NCBI GenBank assembly: GCA_964582085.1
Contig: CAZOPV010000005.1
Span: forward strand, 124,001 to 188,000
DNA from: JADGNF01 sp964582085
Lineage (GTDB): Archaea; Thermoproteota; Bathyarchaeia; Bathyarchaeales; Bathycorpusculaceae
Reading direction: 5' to 3'
DNA: 64,000 bases
Both the position numbers and the translations under genes were made by a program. Shown one piece after another: positions 26,619 through 34,317 of the stretch (within the stretch, counting starts at the first letter, position 1; each line of letters opens with the position of its first letter). The notes under the pieces are model-generated. The model saw only the letters and a program-made list of their open reading frames with translations, was not told where the DNA came from and made no database searches.

Positions 26619-26846
26619 GAAATATCTTGGTGATTTAGCCACGTCTCTTTTAAACATTGTGACTTATTTGTAACATACTGGACTTTTGACGTCCCAAACA
26701 GAACAACTTTACCGAAGCACTATTTGATTTTTGGTACGAAAACAGGACAAACACCCTATAAATAAACTAAAACCGCAGTGACACACAAAAATAAATGCGA
26801 AATAATTAAATTTTAATTAAACTAAAACTATGCTTGGCGTTTGTGG

Positions 26847-27257
26847 ATGGACGAAAAAGATAAAGAAATTCTGAAAAGTCTCAAAGAGAATGGGCGGGCA
26901 GGCTACATAGATATTGGAAAACGGATTGGGCTCTCTGAAGGCGCGGTTAGAAAAAGAATAAAGGCGCTCTTCGACAGCGGCGTAATTCGCAAATTTACAG
27001 TCAAAATCAGCGTGGCAGAAGGGGCAGAAGCCATAGCTTTGCTATCTACAAATCCTGCTTTACCGACACAAGAAGTTTCAAAAAAAATTCAAGGAATCCC
27101 GAATGTAGAAACTATATATGAAGTAACAGGAGAATACGACATAGTTGCAGTCATAAGTGGCATGAGTGTCGTGGAAGTTAATGAGTGCATAGAAAAAATC
27201 CGCCGTGTTGAGGGAATACAGAAAACTAACACGATGATAGTTTTGCGTAGTTGGTAG
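26847..27257 (+). CDS. lysM: Lrp/AsnC-family regulator, LysM-like
   Basis: A 136-residue archaeal Lrp-type transcription factor. The N-terminal helix-turn-helix (DIGKRIGLSEGAVRKRIKAL, residues about 22-41) is followed by a RAM/ACT-like effector domain ending with GIQKTNTMIVLRSW. Divergent from lysW with about 300 nt between start codons, the arrangement seen for Sulfolobus LysM, a lysine-responsive activator of lysW. The ATG at 26847 is chosen over TTG 26841. The AT-rich TTTAATTAAACTAAAAC just upstream can act as TATA for a near-leaderless message. The gene symbol rests on context. Confidence 0.75.
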   Translation: MDEKDKEILKSLKENGRAGYIDIGKRIGLSEGAVRKRIKALFDSGVIRKFTVKISVAEGAEAIALLSTNPALPTQEVSKKIQGIPNVETIYEVTGEYDIVAVISGMSVVEVNECIEKIRRVEGIQKTNTMIVLRSW

Positions 27258-27266
27258 CTAAAGGCA

Positions 27267-27590
27267 CTATTTTTCGTGTTTAGTTTTCAGGTAGTAGGCG
27301 GTGAAGACTCCGCTGCTTGCTCCATAAAGGCTAGCCACGTAGTCAAGTGTATCGCGGAGAGTTGCTGCAGAAGGGACAACAAGTTTGAAGTTGTCGTGGT
27401 GTATGATGTCGGTCAGACATCCTGTTTCTGTTTTGATGATGGGTAGTCTTAGGTAAGCATTGCCGCATTGGATAACTGCGATTTCACCGCGAGCAGGTTT
27501 GCCTTTGCGGACATCTATGGTCTTATGACCCGCTTTAATCCACGTGAAAACTTCTCTTTTTACTGGCAACAACGGCATCGGATACGGCAC
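27267..27590 (-). CDS. ASCH-domain protein
   Basis: A 107-residue protein of the ASCH/PUA-like fold. The family pattern is clear: an N-terminal PVKREVFTWIKAGHKTIDVR, then KPARGEIAVIQCGN. ASCH proteins bind RNA or modified nucleosides; some hydrolyse acetylated cytidine. No specific function can be read here. It is convergent with the regulator gene, with 9 nt between stops. ATG start. Confidence 0.75.
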   Translation of the reverse strand: MPYPMPLLPVKREVFTWIKAGHKTIDVRKGKPARGEIAVIQCGNAYLRLPIIKTETGCLTDIIHHDNFKLVVPSAATLRDTLDYVASLYGASSGVFTAYYLKTKHEK

Positions 27591-27845
27591 AAGTCAATTT
27601 GGAAGTTAAAGCATTAATAAACTTGACGTTAATGCCCAAATCAGAGCAAGAAGAAACGCTGGCAAAAAATACTTTGGTTAACGGGTTTGACTGGCAAACA
27701 AATAACTACGTGTAATCTGGAACAAAATGAGTCACTGTTATATGAAATATTTACTAATTAAATAAAATTGAGTAATGATTACCTTAAGCATTTAGTAACT
27801 GGTATTTTAGAGTAGAGTTATGCAAACTTTTAGGGGCGATTACCC
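27591..27845. other. AT-rich intergenic region
   Basis: A 255-nt gap between the ASCH gene and a membrane-protein gene, whose stop faces it. It holds an open frame of 27 codons (27632-27715, plus strand) without ribosome site and nothing else that I can support. Confidence 0.5.
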
Positions 27846-28691
27846 TTAAAGAAGGTTTTTCCCGGTTTTGGTTTTCAACAAACTTGTACCTAAACCTAAA
27901 AAGGGTAAAGTCCAAACATCTACAGCTAAAGCTAAATCTAAATTTCCACTAGTCAACGAATAAGCCAAATAAATTAAGTAGTGTATGCCAGTCATAACCA
28001 GCGAAAAACCAAACCACTTTATTGATTCACCGCTGTTTTCAGTCAACAAGTAAGCTCCAGCGACCGTAAAAACCATCGCCACCGACAAAGTTATCATTGA
28101 ACCCAAAAAACCCCACGCAGTTACACCTTTAAATAAAAAGGTGTTCCCTATGACCTCAATCATGTCAAACCAACGGAAAATCACATTAAACCACAATGCC
28201 GCCACATAGCCTACAGCGGCCGCCCCGATCCATTTCAACGCTTTAACTTTATCTGCAAGGCGGATCTTAAAACTCAAAAGCATAAGCGGTACTCCTGCGA
28301 AAACAGCCTGCATCAAAAAAGAAACCCCAAAAAAGTTTAAACCTAAACCTAGCCACCATAGCCCAGAGGGAAACAACAAAACATAGTAGGTACCTTCCAA
28401 GAATAGTGCAGCCTCGGCTATGCGCTCAATCAAAGAATGAGGTTTAAGATTATCACCGCCGCAAACCAGAAAAGTCCCCGTCAAAGCCAAAATAACCCCG
28501 CCAAATCTTGTCCATAACCCTACTAGCCTTGACAAGAGTACGCCTATGTTACCGGCATAAAAATCTTGTTTTCCAGCAATTACGTTGAACAGGTGTTGGA
28601 AGTTGGATGGGAACATATAGATAACCCAGACAAGAAGAGAGCACAGGCTAGCAAACACCCAAATTTTTACGCTACGACTAAGCTGAACCAA
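27846..28691 (-). CDS. Uncharacterised polytopic membrane protein
   Basis: Not recognised. It is 281 residues and strongly hydrophobic, with about seven or eight membrane segments spread over the whole chain (for example near residues 10-30, 45-75, 115-140, 155-170, 190-215, 225-240 and 255-272). There are no obvious catalytic or metal motifs. ATG start. It lies alone between the ASCH gene and a ferredoxin gene; no operon partner is evident. Confidence 0.6.
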   Translation of the reverse strand: MVQLSRSVKIWVFASLCSLLVWVIYMFPSNFQHLFNVIAGKQDFYAGNIGVLLSRLVGLWTRFGGVILALTGTFLVCGGDNLKPHSLIERIAEAALFLEGTYYVLLFPSGLWWLGLGLNFFGVSFLMQAVFAGVPLMLLSFKIRLADKVKALKWIGAAAVGYVAALWFNVIFRWFDMIEVIGNTFLFKGVTAWGFLGSMITLSVAMVFTVAGAYLLTENSGESIKWFGFSLVMTGIHYLIYLAYSLTSGNLDLALAVDVWTLPFLGLGTSLLKTKTGKNLL

Positions 28692-28783
28692 ACTTTAAGC
28701 CTCAAAATGGTTGCTGACATTTAAACGCATTCTGTGCCACATACCAAAAACATGCATTCCTTAAAACTTTAACTAGACCAATT

Positions 28784-29258
28784 CTACTTAAGACGGCAAT
28801 ACTTTTTACAGTAATCCTCAGCGCTAGGAAAAATCTCGCGCACCCTCTGGTAACGTTTTTCAGCGTTCAAGCCGTTTGCTAGAAGCACCACATCTCGGGT
28901 TTTGCCGAAATTTTCGGTTTTGCCGTTTTCTCTTTTACGAACTATTTTTATGCAGTCATCCACCATACAACTCAACACGCAAGCGCCACAGTAAACGCAT
29001 AGATCTTCAATTATGCCGACCTCCCCTGTTTTCCAATATAACGCGTTGGTGGGGCAGGCCTTAATGCAAAGTTTGCATTGTACACCGACACACGTGTGCT
29101 TGTTGATGTTGATTTTGCCTTCTTTAAATAGGTCTTTCACACCTGTAGGCTCTAAGAGTTCTTGGCGTAAGCTTTTTTTGGCGGGTTTTAGCGCAGGGGA
29201 CGGCGTTTCGGAGAGCAAATTGAATATGTCTATGTCCGCGGATTTTTTTTTCAGACAT
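28784..29258 (-). CDS. 4Fe-4S ferredoxin-like protein (start frame broken by an A9 run)
   Basis: About 157 residues. Cys-rich clusters CVGVQCKLCIKACP and CVYCGACVLSCMVDDC near the middle form two ferredoxin-type 4Fe-4S sites, the first with an altered spacing. The N-terminal 55 residues and the C-terminal tail with CKKYC are not typical ferredoxin. A GGGAGG ribosome site (29269-29264) stands 5 nt before ATG 29258, but nine A (29243-29251) put this ATG out of frame; eight A would give MSEKKSADIDIFNLLSE. The other options are TTG 29275, before the ribosome site, or CTG 29254. Lies near the ACDS genes and could be an electron carrier for them. Confidence 0.75.
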
Positions 29259-29393
29259 TGAGACCTCCCAAACAAACAGGCTGACTTTATGGTTATTATT
29301 AGGGCGAATTATAATTACTTATCTTAATCAACTCCAAAAATGCCATGCAACACTTAATAACCCAAATGAGCAATAGTAAATTTGTGAGTTGCT

Positions 29394-29582
29394 ATGTGTG
29401 AGTTTAACGTAATACTTAATGGCAAAACTGTTTTCAAGGATGTCATTTACGCAAAAACTGACGAGAAAAGCAATGTCACAGTCAAAAATGTCCTTGGTGA
29501 AACAAAACAACTCTCAAATTGCAAGATCATTGAAGTAGACGTAAATGCAGCGCAACTAATTTTAACGTCTACAAAGTCATAG
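29394..29582 (+). CDS. cooT: CooT-family nickel-binding protein
   Basis: A 62-residue protein beginning MCEFNVILNGK and containing DVIYAK, VTVKNVLGETK and NCKIIEVDV, the pattern of the CooT family. In CooT the N-terminal Met-Cys binds one nickel per dimer and helps load carbon monoxide dehydrogenase. Its place next to the cdh operon, facing cdhE, fits that role. ATG start; no strong ribosome site is seen, so the message may be leaderless. Confidence 0.8.
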   Translation: MCEFNVILNGKTVFKDVIYAKTDEKSNVTVKNVLGETKQLSNCKIIEVDVNAAQLILTSTKS

Positions 29583-29695
29583 CAACTGCTTTGGTAAACA
29601 AAACACTATTAGTTGTTGTGTAAACTTTAAGCAGTTGCACTGTAATTGCTCAGGTATAATGTGTAAATAAAGCTATGAAGGAAAACAGCGGCTTT

Positions 29696-31114
29696 TTATG
29701 GCTGCCATTTTTCTATGAGGTACTTGGGGATTTCGCTGCTGTCGCGTGGTCCAACTTGGACTTTCCAGCCGCTGAGTTCCTCAATTTCGCCGCTGATCCG
29801 TGAGGCTTTGCCTGGAATGATGAGTTTGCGGTGTTTCACTTTGTTTTCTACGCCTGAAGCTTTGATAGCTTCTGCAACGCGTTCGGCTGTGAGTTTGCGT
29901 CCTGCAACGCCGCTGTCTATGGCGGAGCCTTCTGTTTCGACGACGATTAGGTAGGCGTTGATTTTATTGCTTTCAATGTCTGAAGCTACGGTGTAGTAGG
30001 TCAATGCGAAGTTAGAGGTGAATAATACAGGTGAATTCTCGTCTGGAGTGCCGAAAATTTTCAATCCTGGAGCAACCGCCACAGGTTTGCGTGGGTCTGT
30101 GTAGATGTTCTGGCGCAACACAGCAGTTGGAAGTAGTGCCCAGCCGTCAAGACCGTGCATCACAATTATGTCAGCGTAACGGACAACTAACATGGAAGCC
30201 AAGTATGATTCTTTCCACTTTATGATTTCGTCGGCCACGTCGCCTTTGTCCACCCAAGCAACCATCGGCACGCCCAACAATGGTAAACCTGCAAGTTCTT
30301 CGCCACCTTTACATGCTGCTCTACGTAGCATGGTAAAGTTGTTTATTGTGTCGCTTAGACCTTCATTCATGAAGGTTCCAGGATCAAGAACAATGTCAGT
30401 TATTCCGTAAGCCGTCAGAGTTTTTACCAAAGAGACCAGTTTGTTGAGGTCGTTTGGTGCCGAGGCAACGAGGGGACATTTGTACATGAGGGCAAGTTCC
30501 GCCATGTCTTTCCAGTTTTCTACCGTTGCTGCATATAATAGGGGATTGCTTTTTGGCGCAGCCATCAAGCCTGCCTCTGCCACGTTGGCATCCAGAGTGC
30601 ATATCATAAGAGGCAACTTTGTGTTTTCAGACACTTTTTTGACTGTTGCCTTGAATTTTTCTGCGTCGCCTGAAGTGCATCGAACCGCAATCATGTCTAG
30701 CTTTAATGTGTAGCCGATGTATTCGTAGCTGAAGTTTTCCGTGCGTTTGATTCGGGACACAATTTCTTCTTCAGTCATCTCGTCAGTTACGTCTATAGCG
30801 ATGGCGGTGGGGTTGAAGTATGTGAATTCATGTCGGTACATCACGAGTTTGCCGCCGATTTTCTTTGCTTTTTCACCCGCGCCAATTATAATTTCTTTAA
30901 CTGCGGGCTTGAGCATTTCTTTAAGTTTAAGATAGTTTTTCTCGTTTTCTTTCCTGTGTAATGGAGGACAGTCATCAATGTTTACTTCACGGTTAACAAT
31001 TTTTGTAGCGAAAGCCATGCAGTTTTCTTGACCGCATTCCTTGCAGTTGGTCTTCGGTAGAAGTTTGTAGACATCTATGGGGCTGAGTTCTTTTAATCCA
31101 GCTTTTTTGCTCAC
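29696..31114 (-). CDS. cdhE: ACDS complex subunit gamma (corrinoid protein large subunit)
   Basis: Part of the corrinoid iron-sulfur protein that passes the methyl group from tetrahydro(sarcina)pterin to the A-cluster. The N-terminus carries a 4Fe-4S motif KTNCKECGQENCMAFA with a later Cys in DDCPP. The central TIM-barrel (LVASAPNDLNKLV, ITDIVLDPGTF) and the C-terminal cobamide domain (TEGSAIDSGVAGRKLTAERV) follow. The start is set at GTG 31114, because AAGGAAG lies 8 nt before it; GTG 31123 is the alternative. Last gene of the cdh operon, 14 nt after cdhD. Confidence 0.96.
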   Translation of the reverse strand: MSKKAGLKELSPIDVYKLLPKTNCKECGQENCMAFATKIVNREVNIDDCPPLHRKENEKNYLKLKEMLKPAVKEIIIGAGEKAKKIGGKLVMYRHEFTYFNPTAIAIDVTDEMTEEEIVSRIKRTENFSYEYIGYTLKLDMIAVRCTSGDAEKFKATVKKVSENTKLPLMICTLDANVAEAGLMAAPKSNPLLYAATVENWKDMAELALMYKCPLVASAPNDLNKLVSLVKTLTAYGITDIVLDPGTFMNEGLSDTINNFTMLRRAACKGGEELAGLPLLGVPMVAWVDKGDVADEIIKWKESYLASMLVVRYADIIVMHGLDGWALLPTAVLRQNIYTDPRKPVAVAPGLKIFGTPDENSPVLFTSNFALTYYTVASDIESNKINAYLIVVETEGSAIDSGVAGRKLTAERVAEAIKASGVENKVKHRKLIIPGKASRISGEIEELSGWKVQVGPRDSSEIPKYLIEKWQP

Positions 31115-31128
31115 ATGCCACACTTCCT

Positions 31129-32343
31129 TTAAGCTTTAACTGAAACCCAGTTTGTGTATTTGCTGGGGTCGGCTTTAGCTCCACTTACAAGTTTGCTAGC
31201 CACATCTTTGAGGGTCTTTACTGCCGCAGGGTGCATCATCATAAATAAGTCTACACCTGCAAGCAGCAACGTAAGCGCAGTGGTAACTTCCCACAGGGGA
31301 CCTCGAAGTTCTCGTGGTTCCCATTCGGCGGACATTTTTAGCCAGGCTTCACGTGCAGCCCAAGCGTTAGTGGTTCCTGAGGACATTGGGTGGGCTAGTT
31401 CATTGTCGCCCATCAAGCCGGCCATTCTGGCGCGTTCCATGTTTGTGAAAGCGTAGTCGAGACCGTAACCTAAAGCAGCAGTGGTCAAGTCCATAACGAT
31501 GTCTTCTGGCGCCAAGAATTCATAGAGTCTACGGTTTAATTCACGTGCCAAGTTCAAATCCATCGGAGTAAAAGACAAAACTGCGTGACCATTCTTCTTG
31601 GCTAACTTTGCGCAACGCTCAACATCCATGTCTCGGGTAATGGAGCTCAGTAAGAAACGTTCACCTTTGAAAGTTTCCGCGATTTCTGCGAAAACATCAG
31701 CGTCCTTAACAGGGTCGCCACAGCCACCTATTACAAGTGGTACGTCGACGGCTTGCAGAACGTCTTCTACGGTTTTCACGGCAGCTTTTGGTGTGGCGTC
31801 TTTGAGTAAGGGATCAATGCTGATGAGGTGAACTGTAACCATGTCTGCACCAAATTTTTCTACTGCAAGCTTCGCCCAAGCAGCAGGATCACCGATAACG
31901 TCTTTAACGTGCATCTTCACTGCTTTAGATAGTGGCACGTCCATGTCGAAAACGTCTAAAGTAATCGTTGGAGGATGAACGGTCGGCCGCTCGAAAGTAT
32001 AGAATGCAGGGGAGGTTTCGCCGCCGATTATGCGTGATTTGCCACGACTGCCACCTTCAGCTTTGGTGCCACCGAGTCGAACTTCAGCGATTTTGCTGGG
32101 ATAAACTTCCACTGGAGGCATAAAATCTGCCTGCAACAAAGCGGTGGGTTTTGCCGTTAAACTAGGAATTTTTAGTTTAGGCATAACGCGCCCACCTACA
32201 CTTGGTTCCCATATGAATTCTAATTCTGGGGCGATCAGCTCGAAGTCTTCCAGCTCAATTTCCTGAAACTTGGCAAGAGCCTCTAGTAGCTCTTTGCTGA
32301 GGGCTAAGCCGGAATCTTCGGTTTTTTTGTCGTGGTGAGGCAA
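31129..32343 (-). CDS. cdhD: ACDS complex subunit delta (corrinoid protein small subunit)
   Basis: Partner of CdhE in the corrinoid protein, with a TIM-barrel (MVTVHLISIDP, LVIGGCGDPVKDADVFAEIAE, IVMDLTTAALGYGLDYAFTN). At 404 residues it matches archaeal CdhD. The start is TTG in a tight junction to cdhC (6 nt), with GGTGA as ribosome site. Its role in the Wood-Ljungdahl pathway is well established for homologues. Confidence 0.95.
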   Translation of the reverse strand: MPHHDKKTEDSGLALSKELLEALAKFQEIELEDFELIAPELEFIWEPSVGGRVMPKLKIPSLTAKPTALLQADFMPPVEVYPSKIAEVRLGGTKAEGGSRGKSRIIGGETSPAFYTFERPTVHPPTITLDVFDMDVPLSKAVKMHVKDVIGDPAAWAKLAVEKFGADMVTVHLISIDPLLKDATPKAAVKTVEDVLQAVDVPLVIGGCGDPVKDADVFAEIAETFKGERFLLSSITRDMDVERCAKLAKKNGHAVLSFTPMDLNLARELNRRLYEFLAPEDIVMDLTTAALGYGLDYAFTNMERARMAGLMGDNELAHPMSSGTTNAWAAREAWLKMSAEWEPRELRGPLWEVTTALTLLLAGVDLFMMMHPAAVKTLKDVASKLVSGAKADPSKYTNWVSVKA

Positions 32344-32349
32344 AAGTTG

Positions 32350-33762
32350 TCACCGTTTTTCGGCTTTGTCATCTTTGAGTGCTTTTATTATGACTTTGTT
32401 GGCATAGATTTTTGCGTCTTTGAGTATTATCTTGAAGCCGCCAGCAGTTATAGGTAGTGTTGATGCAGCCATAACGGGCATTTCACCTTCGGTTACTGCT
32501 TCTGTGGGGATTGCGGCTTCTTCAACTGGTGTTGCTGCCTCTTCCTTCCAGTTTTTAACCACAGGATGGTTCTTTTCCTTCAGGAAGGCTTTAAGTGATT
32601 CTACGCTTTGCACGTTTTCTTCAGTTGCAATTTTGTCAATGATGTCCGCGGGTATGAAGTCTTTGACGCGTTCTTTAACTTCTTTAGGTAGCCAGACTAC
32701 GCGGTTCCATCCGCCATCAGCCGCGAAGAATTTTTTGCTACGCATGTATTCGATGGACATACCGTGGAAGCCGTCCACTTGTCGTCCGCCTGCTGCTGAA
32801 TCGGCGATTGTTGAGAAGGGTAAGCCGTTTACGGTTGCGCCTTTGAAGCTGCGGTGGACTACGCCGAAACCGTCGACCTCTGGGATATAGAAGGTTACTG
32901 CTTCGAAGCATCCACATGAGGTGTGAGGATGGTCAAATGCAGTGTAGAGCCAGACTTTGGTGACTTCCCCCATCGTGCGTTTCTTTGCCATCTCGTTGAC
33001 ACCTGAAAATTCGCCTTTTTCTGCGTTGATAACTTCGCCTCGTGGTATTGCAAAAACTGGCCCTTTGGGGTCGATACTTGCTGAGGCTTTGCCGTCGAAC
33101 CAGCTGATGGCGCCGCAGTTGCTGTATCTTTGTGGGGTGATAACGCACACATGTGTTGGAGCGAATGATTGGCAGAGAGCACAACCGTAGAACGTATCTA
33201 CTTCTTCATCTTTGAGACCTCTAGCTTTTGCGTCGCGTGCTTCGTATTCGGCTAGTGCTGTAGGGTACATTTCTTTGATTTTTGCAGGGTCCGTTACGAA
33301 GGTTATTTGGACTTTTTCGATGATTGGCAGTTCACTTTTGAAGAGGCGGTACAGAACTTTGCCGATTTGTTCGAAGCTGTTGAGGCCTTTCTGGAAGGAT
33401 TTTTTGCCTAGCCTTATCCAGATGTCGTAGCGTTGGTTGAGGTGCATGAATCCTTCGATGAAGTTTAAGTAGCCGTGTATTCGTCTTTCAATGACACCTT
33501 CGAGTCCCTGGTCAAGTGTTGCACCTGCTGCTTCAACAAGTATGCCGAGGGGATATGCACCGCCTTCTTTGAGGTCTTTTATGTCTGGACCTATGATAGT
33601 AACTTTTCCATCTTCGACTTCATTTATAGGTCGGACTTTTGCGAGTTCAAATTTTTCTTTAACTGTTGGGCCACCGAGTTCAACGTACATGTCGTTCCTG
33701 CGGATACGTTCGCCTTCATAGATTACGCCAACATCTACAGGTATATCTTTAAACATAGACAT
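32350..33762 (-). CDS. cdhC: ACDS complex subunit beta (acetyl-CoA synthase)
   Basis: Assembles acetyl-CoA from CO, methyl and CoA on the nickel A-cluster. The A-cluster cysteines are visible in FYGCALCQSFAPTHVC, SNCGAISWF and HTSCGCFEAV. The 470-residue chain lacks the N-terminal CODH-binding domain of bacterial AcsB, as usual in archaea. The last 70 residues are Ala/Glu/Pro-rich and end in a lysine-rich tail. A GGAGG ribosome site precedes ATG 33762; ATG six nt further in is possible. Confidence 0.96.
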   Translation of the reverse strand: MSMFKDIPVDVGVIYEGERIRRNDMYVELGGPTVKEKFELAKVRPINEVEDGKVTIIGPDIKDLKEGGAYPLGILVEAAGATLDQGLEGVIERRIHGYLNFIEGFMHLNQRYDIWIRLGKKSFQKGLNSFEQIGKVLYRLFKSELPIIEKVQITFVTDPAKIKEMYPTALAEYEARDAKARGLKDEEVDTFYGCALCQSFAPTHVCVITPQRYSNCGAISWFDGKASASIDPKGPVFAIPRGEVINAEKGEFSGVNEMAKKRTMGEVTKVWLYTAFDHPHTSCGCFEAVTFYIPEVDGFGVVHRSFKGATVNGLPFSTIADSAAGGRQVDGFHGMSIEYMRSKKFFAADGGWNRVVWLPKEVKERVKDFIPADIIDKIATEENVQSVESLKAFLKEKNHPVVKNWKEEAATPVEEAAIPTEAVTEGEMPVMAASTLPITAGGFKIILKDAKIYANKVIIKALKDDKAEKR

Positions 33763-33765
33763 TTT

Positions 33766-34311
33766 TTATTGTCCTCCTTCAACAAATTTTGAAGTCATGA
33801 CTCTGAGGTTTGAAGCCCATTCTTCAAGGGTTGCGTTTGGGAAAGACCAACTTGCGTGAGGATGATAGAGGTTATCGAGGGTCATGGTTTTTTGGTCTGG
33901 TGCAAAATGCTTAATCCCAGAGAGTATAAGAGCTTCCATGTAGTAGGGTAAGCCCACAAACATAACTAGGTCTGGATGACCTTTGCCGTCAATTCCCTGC
34001 CATTGAGGGTCTACAATTCTCTGGGCTATGTCCATAGCGTTCATAAAAGCTGCTGGTTGGTATTCGCGTTTTATGAATTCTCCAACCATGTGGGCTGTTG
34101 CCACAACTGGAACTTTGCTTGCGTTAGCTAAGTCGATTATGTAGTCGATTAGTTGTTTGCCTTCTAGCCAACGCTGGGTTGCGTTGCTACCAACAATGAG
34201 GAGAGGTCTGGAAGCTTTTTTTATCATTGCCACTGCTATCTCAGGTTTTTGGATTGGATTTGCTTTTTTGGTTGCAGCTATTTCTGCACATTGCCATGGT
34301 TCACACGACAT
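33766..34311 (-). CDS. cdhB: ACDS complex subunit epsilon
   Basis: Accessory subunit that binds CdhA to form the alpha2-epsilon2 CO dehydrogenase module, possibly with flavin-linked electron flow. At 181 residues it has normal length. Features include SRPLLIVGSNATQRW and a Rossmann-like LVMFVGLPYYMEALILSGIK. It sits between cdhA (6-nt gap) and cdhC (3-nt gap). ATG start. Confidence 0.95.
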   Translation of the reverse strand: MSCEPWQCAEIAATKKANPIQKPEIAVAMIKKASRPLLIVGSNATQRWLEGKQLIDYIIDLANASKVPVVATAHMVGEFIKREYQPAAFMNAMDIAQRIVDPQWQGIDGKGHPDLVMFVGLPYYMEALILSGIKHFAPDQKTMTLDNLYHPHASWSFPNATLEEWASNLRVMTSKFVEGGQ

Positions 34312-34317
34312 ATCTTA

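Noticed and set aside
27632..27715. 27-codon open frame in the gap after the ASCH gene
   Set aside because: No ribosome site and TATA spacing too short; chance is as likely.
32420..32890. 156-codon open frame opposite cdhC
   Set aside because: Antisense shadow of the acetyl-CoA synthase gene.
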